In this document: positions 5,920 through 8,835 of the stretch, piece by piece
Position numbering within the stretch: the stretch's first letter is position 1
Layout of the letters: each line of letters starts with the position of its first letter
Assembly (NCBI GenBank): GCA_963579925.1
Contig: CAUZJA010000117.1
Coordinates: 1-8,835 of the forward strand
Length of the DNA stretch: 8,835 nucleotides
From: UBA1151 sp963579925
Lineage (GTDB): Bacteria > Chloroflexota > Dehalococcoidia > Lucifugimonadales > Lucifugimonadaceae
Reading direction: 5' to 3'
The notes under the pieces: model-generated
The model's input: the letters and a program-made list of their open reading frames with translations, nothing else
What the model was told of the DNA's origin: nothing
Database searches by the model: none
Position numbers and translations under genes: made by a program

Positions 5920-5959
5920 GGAAGCTACTCAATAGATTCGTCTCCAGTAGACTGCGGCG

Positions 5960-7183
5960 TTATTCAGTGATCCAACTCGGGTCTGAGAGGTATCGTGACA
6001 CCGCTTGCAGGAAGTCGCCCGCGGGCGCTCCGTCCCATGCGCGATGGTCGAATGTCAGACCAAGCCACATCATCGATCGGGCTTTGACTTCGCCAGCGAC
6101 GATTGCAGGCTTTTCCGCGATTCGACCAAGCCCCAGAATGCCGACTTCCGGCGGATTGAGGAGTGGGTTGAACGCGTCTACGCCGTAGTGGCCCAGGTTG
6201 GTCACGCTAAAGGTGGCGCCTGAGTAGTCGTCCACGTCCACGGAGTTATCGCGAACCCGCTTGGCGACATCGCGAACCGCCTGCGCGATTTCGAGTGCTG
6301 ACTTCTTGTCAGCATCGTGGACAACCGGTACTACCAGGCCATCTTTGACCGCCATTGCGAAACCAACGTTCACCTGCTCGATCATGCGTACTTCGTCAAC
6401 GTTGAAGTGCGCGTTGGCCCTTGGGTGCTCAGATAGCGCCCTGGCAACCACTCTGATTACAAGATCCTGGAATTGCGGCCGGATGCGCTCGCGTCGCCAG
6501 TCTCGTACCAGCTGCTCCACCATTGCTTGCGCGGCTGTGACATCTACCTCAGTCGTCAATGTCACCACAGGAATCTGTCCGCTCTCTGTCATGCGACGTG
6601 CGATGGTGCCGCGCAGTCCAGAGAGTTTCTCAATTTCTTTTGCCGGTGGGCCAGAGTAGGGGGCTGCTGTCGGTGCGGCCGCTGCCGCCGGTGCACTAGC
6701 GCCTGAAGCAGTGTTGCGAACATCATCTTCAGTAACTCGCCCGCGAGGGCCCGTACCAGTGACAGTGCTTAGATCGACGCCTAGCTCTTTGGCCACTCGG
6801 CGTGCAATTGGGGTCACCTGCTGTCGATCACCACCCCCGCCACCTGAAGCTGCCGCAGGGGCTGCCGTTGCAGCTGGCGCTGCCGGTGCTGCTGCGGCAG
6901 GCGGACTGCCTGATGTCAGCGGTTCCGGTAGATCTGCCTCTTCGCCCTCCGCAAGGATCACGGCCAGAACTGAGCCTGTGTCCACCACCATGCCCTCAGG
7001 CACAACGATGCGAGCCAGAATGCCTTCTTCCGCCGCTTCAACCTCAGCGTTGACCTTGGACGATTCGATTTCGACGAGAGAGTCGCCTACGGCGACCGTG
7101 TCGCCCTCGGCCTTAAGCCATTTGAGGACCAGGCCGTCGTTCATGCCCATCCCCCACTGCGGCAGAAGTACTTCGTAAGGCAT
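5960..7183 (-). CDS. Lipoyl dihydrolipoamide acyltransferase (E2) of a 2-oxo acid or acetoin dehydrogenase complex
   Basis: A 407-aa cytoplasmic E2 core subunit, which accepts an acyl group from E1 on its lipoyl arm and passes it to CoA. Domains in order: lipoyl domain 1-77 with lipoyl lysine K43 (IESSKVNAE); an Ala/Pro/Gly-rich flexible linker about 85-118; the peripheral-subunit binding domain 123-155 (TPIARRVAKELGVDLSTVTGTGPRGRV); a second linker to about 180; and the 2-oxoacid acyltransferase catalytic domain 183-400 with DHRAWDG (379-385), where H380 and D384 are catalytic. The start ATG 7181-7183 is chosen because AGGGAG lies five bases upstream and the lipoyl domain begins there; an upstream in-frame ATG adds 32 unrelated residues. 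The AcoX-like gene downstream points to acetoin dehydrogenase, but no E1 or E3 gene is in the window, so pyruvate or branched-chain complexes remain possible. Confidence 0.93.
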   Translation of the reverse strand: MPYEVLLPQWGMGMNDGLVLKWLKAEGDTVAVGDSLVEIESSKVNAEVEAAEEGILARIVVPEGMVVDTGSVLAVILAEGEEADLPEPLTSGSPPAAAAPAAPAATAAPAAASGGGGGDRQQVTPIARRVAKELGVDLSTVTGTGPRGRVTEDDVRNTASGASAPAAAAAPTAAPYSGPPAKEIEKLSGLRGTIARRMTESGQIPVVTLTTEVDVTAAQAMVEQLVRDWRRERIRPQFQDLVIRVVARALSEHPRANAHFNVDEVRMIEQVNVGFAMAVKDGLVVPVVHDADKKSALEIAQAVRDVAKRVRDNSVDVDDYSGATFSVTNLGHYGVDAFNPLLNPPEVGILGLGRIAEKPAIVAGEVKARSMMWLGLTFDHRAWDGAPAGDFLQAVSRYLSDPSWITE

Positions 7184-7241
7184 CGTCACTCCCTGTGTGA
7201 CCGGTTGTGGCCGCTGTGTAATTTTCAAATGAATGACGCAG

Positions 7242-7275
7242 ATCACCACGTGATTTATATCGCCCGCCGAGTATA
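7242..7275 (-). promoter_or_regulatory. Candidate promoter/operator region of the E2 operon
   Basis: Two -10-like hexamers on the minus strand, TATACT (7275-7270) and TATAAA (7259-7254), lie 70-90 bases before the E2 start; no convincing -35 is visible. The second touches a perfect dyad, ATCAC-CAC-GTGAT (7242-7254), where a repressor could bind over the promoter. Assignment is by position and pattern only. Confidence 0.3.
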
Positions 7276-7277
7276 GC

Positions 7278-7311
7278 AACCGGAGGCGTATTTTCTAAGC
7301 CTCTGCCGGTT
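7278..7311 (-). terminator. Possible hairpin terminator after the lipoprotein gene
   Basis: AACCGG (7278-7283) pairs with CCGGTT (7306-7311) and AGGC (7284-7287) with GCCT (7299-7302), with a three-base bulge at 7303-7305. It begins 12 bases past the lipoprotein stop, where a terminator is expected. No T-run follows on the minus strand, so it may be weak, Rho-assisted, or just an mRNA-stabilising hairpin. Confidence 0.35.
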
Positions 7312-7322
7312 TAGATATTGGA

Positions 7323-8699
7323 TTAGGTACCCAGGGCGATCAGAATTTTCTCACCGTTCTCAATATCTGGCGCAACTACTACGCTGACTCTGCCGCTTGC
7401 GTGGAGTTGGACCAGCGTGATGCCCTGATCACTCTGCCAGCCGAATATTTCTTCATCGTCCGCCAGTGGGGTGTAAACAAATGAACTATCGAGTGCCGCC
7501 GCCAGTATTCCTACAAATTGCGGGGCGTCAGACTCAGGGTCGTCCCATTCGATAATCGCAGCGAAGGCGCGATTCCCGTCCGGCCCATCCAGAAGTGCGA
7601 ACCGGTCGCCAGCCCATCCTGATGCAGCGATTTCGGAATCAGCGCTGCTAAGTGACTCCAGCCACAGCGCAAGCGTGAACTCACCAAGGACGTTCTCGTG
7701 GAACGTCGTCCAGCCTTCGCCCAGGAAACCTGCCAGGTCTGGCAATGTGATTACGGTGGGAATTTCACCCGCCAGATACTTCTCTGGGTGGAGTATCTGC
7801 TCCGTCGAAGCCGGCAGCTTGCCATAGGCATCTAGAAGTTGCGCATCCGATAACTGTTCAACATACTCAGATCCCTCCTGATATGGGAACTCCAGCGAGC
7901 GTTGCAGGGCAAAGGGCGCGTCAGGAATGCCTGCCAGCGCTTGCGTGAGCACTTCGATGGAGCCAATGAGACGATCCACGCTCACGTTCTGCAGAAGGTA
8001 TTGCGTCTGCAGGGCAGTGGCATCCCCCTCTATTAACGAGACCAGCGCCAGCTCTGCATCCCGGTTGCCCTCAACGACGTCTCGAAGTTCATCAAGGTTG
8101 AATCGATCATCCTGAACCAGATGGAAATACTCGTGGGCATACGTCACCTCTTCAAGCAGTGATAGCTCTGATGGATCGTCGTCCTCAACCACAAAGAGCC
8201 GATCTGTTTCGCTCTGGTACAGACCTACTACCTGTGTCCCGTACAAGACCTCGTATTCACCTGTGAGGTCAAGATCACCATCAACCATGCCTAAAAGCTT
8301 GAAAAGACGGTCGTCGATCTCAATTGAGGTGCGGAATTCATCACTTTGGAACGTGGCAACCAGGTGCTCTTGCAACTTTTCGCGGGGCAATAGTTGGCGG
8401 TTTACGTCACCCTCGGGCACGTACCCTCGGATCAACTCCACCGCGTCTTGAATTGCGTCGAGTTGTGGCGCAATAAATGCGGGGATCGCCATGCCACCCT
8501 CAATTGGAATGAACTCTGGAGGCGGGGTGGCAGTTTGTGTAATAGTGGGGAGCGCGGTTTTCGACTCGGGCACCGATACCCCGGTTTGCATGGGGCTTGG
8601 CTCGGGTTCGGAGGGCGATGAACTGCACGCCATCGCAACAATAGCGACGAGAAGCAGAGCAGCGGGAATTGTGGACATTCGGCTGACTGTAATCATCAT
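7323..8699 (-). CDS. Putative lipoprotein with HExxH metallopeptidase-like motif
   Basis: A 458-aa exported protein, function unknown. A signal peptide (MMITVSRMSTIPAALLLVAIVAMAC) ends in a lipobox-like AMAC, with C25 as the probable lipidated residue; the -3 position is Ala rather than Leu, so lipidation is likely but not certain. A Ser/Pro/Thr-rich linker of about 40 residues follows. YAHEYFHLVQDD gives HExxH at 189-193, the zinc-binding and catalytic pattern of gluzincin peptidases. About 30 residues later SLIEGDATA offers E224 as third ligand and FPYQEG (about 272-277) another acidic motif. No peptidase family is recognised, and it could also be a degenerate or non-catalytic relative. The start is uncertain: ATG 8697-8699 gives the n-region an Arg, ATG 8676-8678 would be shorter, and a longer frame to 8750 overlaps the divergent tag gene. 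No clear ribosome site; TATTAT (8708-8703) could be a -10 giving a nearly leaderless mRNA. Confidence 0.8.
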   Translation of the reverse strand: MMITVSRMSTIPAALLLVAIVAMACSSSPSEPEPSPMQTGVSVPESKTALPTITQTATPPPEFIPIEGGMAIPAFIAPQLDAIQDAVELIRGYVPEGDVNRQLLPREKLQEHLVATFQSDEFRTSIEIDDRLFKLLGMVDGDLDLTGEYEVLYGTQVVGLYQSETDRLFVVEDDDPSELSLLEEVTYAHEYFHLVQDDRFNLDELRDVVEGNRDAELALVSLIEGDATALQTQYLLQNVSVDRLIGSIEVLTQALAGIPDAPFALQRSLEFPYQEGSEYVEQLSDAQLLDAYGKLPASTEQILHPEKYLAGEIPTVITLPDLAGFLGEGWTTFHENVLGEFTLALWLESLSSADSEIAASGWAGDRFALLDGPDGNRAFAAIIEWDDPESDAPQFVGILAAALDSSFVYTPLADDEEIFGWQSDQGITLVQLHASGRVSVVVAPDIENGEKILIALGT

Positions 8700-8737
8700 T
8701 CGATAATACGCATTTTTTACGGTTGAAGGATCACTTA

Positions 8738-8835
8738 ATGGCTGCCACAAGTCGATGTGAATGGGCTGGCGACGACCCTCTCATGATGAAGTACCACGAC
8801 GAGGAGTGGGGAACACCCGTTCACGATGACCGCAC
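8738..8835 (+). CDS. tag: DNA-3-methyladenine glycosylase I, 5' part (cut by window end)
   Basis: The first 32 codons of a base-excision repair enzyme that removes 3-methyladenine from alkylated DNA. The reading MAATSRCEWAGDDPLMMKYHDEEWGTPVHDDR lines up with the start of E. coli Tag (RCGWVSQDPLYIAYHDNEWGVP): C7 and H20 correspond to the zinc ligands C4 and H17, and YHDEEWG is the family signature. The full protein should be about 185-190 aa, so most lies outside. ATG 8738-8740 is preceded by GAAGGA (8725-8730) seven bases away. It is transcribed away from the lipoprotein gene, with only about 38 bp between the starts; GATAAT (8702-8707) is a possible -10 in that gap. Confidence 0.92.
   Translation, partial: MAATSRCEWAGDDPLMMKYHDEEWGTPVHDDR

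Noticed and set aside
5426..5935. 169-codon plus-strand ORF
   Set aside because: Antisense shadow of the AcoX-like gene; Ser/Ala/Pro-rich composition is what the reverse of that GC-rich frame gives.
6711..7178. 155-codon plus-strand ORF, very Ala/Ser/Pro-rich
   Set aside because: Antisense to the E2 linker and lipoyl domain; its composition mirrors the Ala/Pro linker codons.

Overview
The window looks like a chromosomal segment from an uncultured bacterium, most likely Chloroflexota (SAR202/Dehalococcoidia-like). This is inferred from gene content and was not tested. Bacterial signs are clear Shine-Dalgarno sites (some with TTG starts), hairpin-plus-T-run terminators, a lipoprotein signal, a lipoylated E2 subunit and a tag-type glycosylase. 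The one archaeal-looking gene is an archaellin-type protein with a class III signal peptide; archaellum genes have been reported in some Chloroflexota. All genes are on the minus strand except the last.

Layout in + coordinates: (1) 1-782, a Gfo/Idh/MocA oxidoreductase cut by the window start. (2) 783-1052, an intergenic region with two GTTTGAAAC-type palindromes. (3) 1053-1811, a classical SDR oxidoreductase. (4) 1812-2104, a spacer with small hairpins, a REP-like inverted repeat and a terminator. (5) 2105-2398, a single-RRM RNA-binding protein with a strong SD, a TTG start and a long, probably structured leader. (6) 2708-2740, a strong terminator serving (7) 2765-3463, the archaellin-like gene. 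(8) 3464-3704, a spacer with a 95-nt concentric inverted repeat. (9) 3705-7183, a probable operon read right to left: lipoyl E2 acyltransferase, AcoX/NAD-kinase-like protein, aldo/keto reductase, small tail-anchored membrane protein. (10) 7323-8699, a lipoprotein with an HExxH motif. (11) 8738-8835, the divergent start of DNA-3-methyladenine glycosylase I, cut by the window end.

E2 followed by an AcoX-like protein recalls acetoin dehydrogenase (aco) loci, but no E1 or E3 gene is present, so the substrate of the complex is open. Gfo, SDR and AKR are broad-specificity redox families and their substrates cannot be read from the sequence. The most interesting parts are the lone archaellin with its structured upstream region, the RRM gene's leader, the dispersed palindromes, and the lipoprotein with a possible zinc-peptidase site. 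I saw no CRISPR array, rRNA, tRNA, transposase or phage gene.
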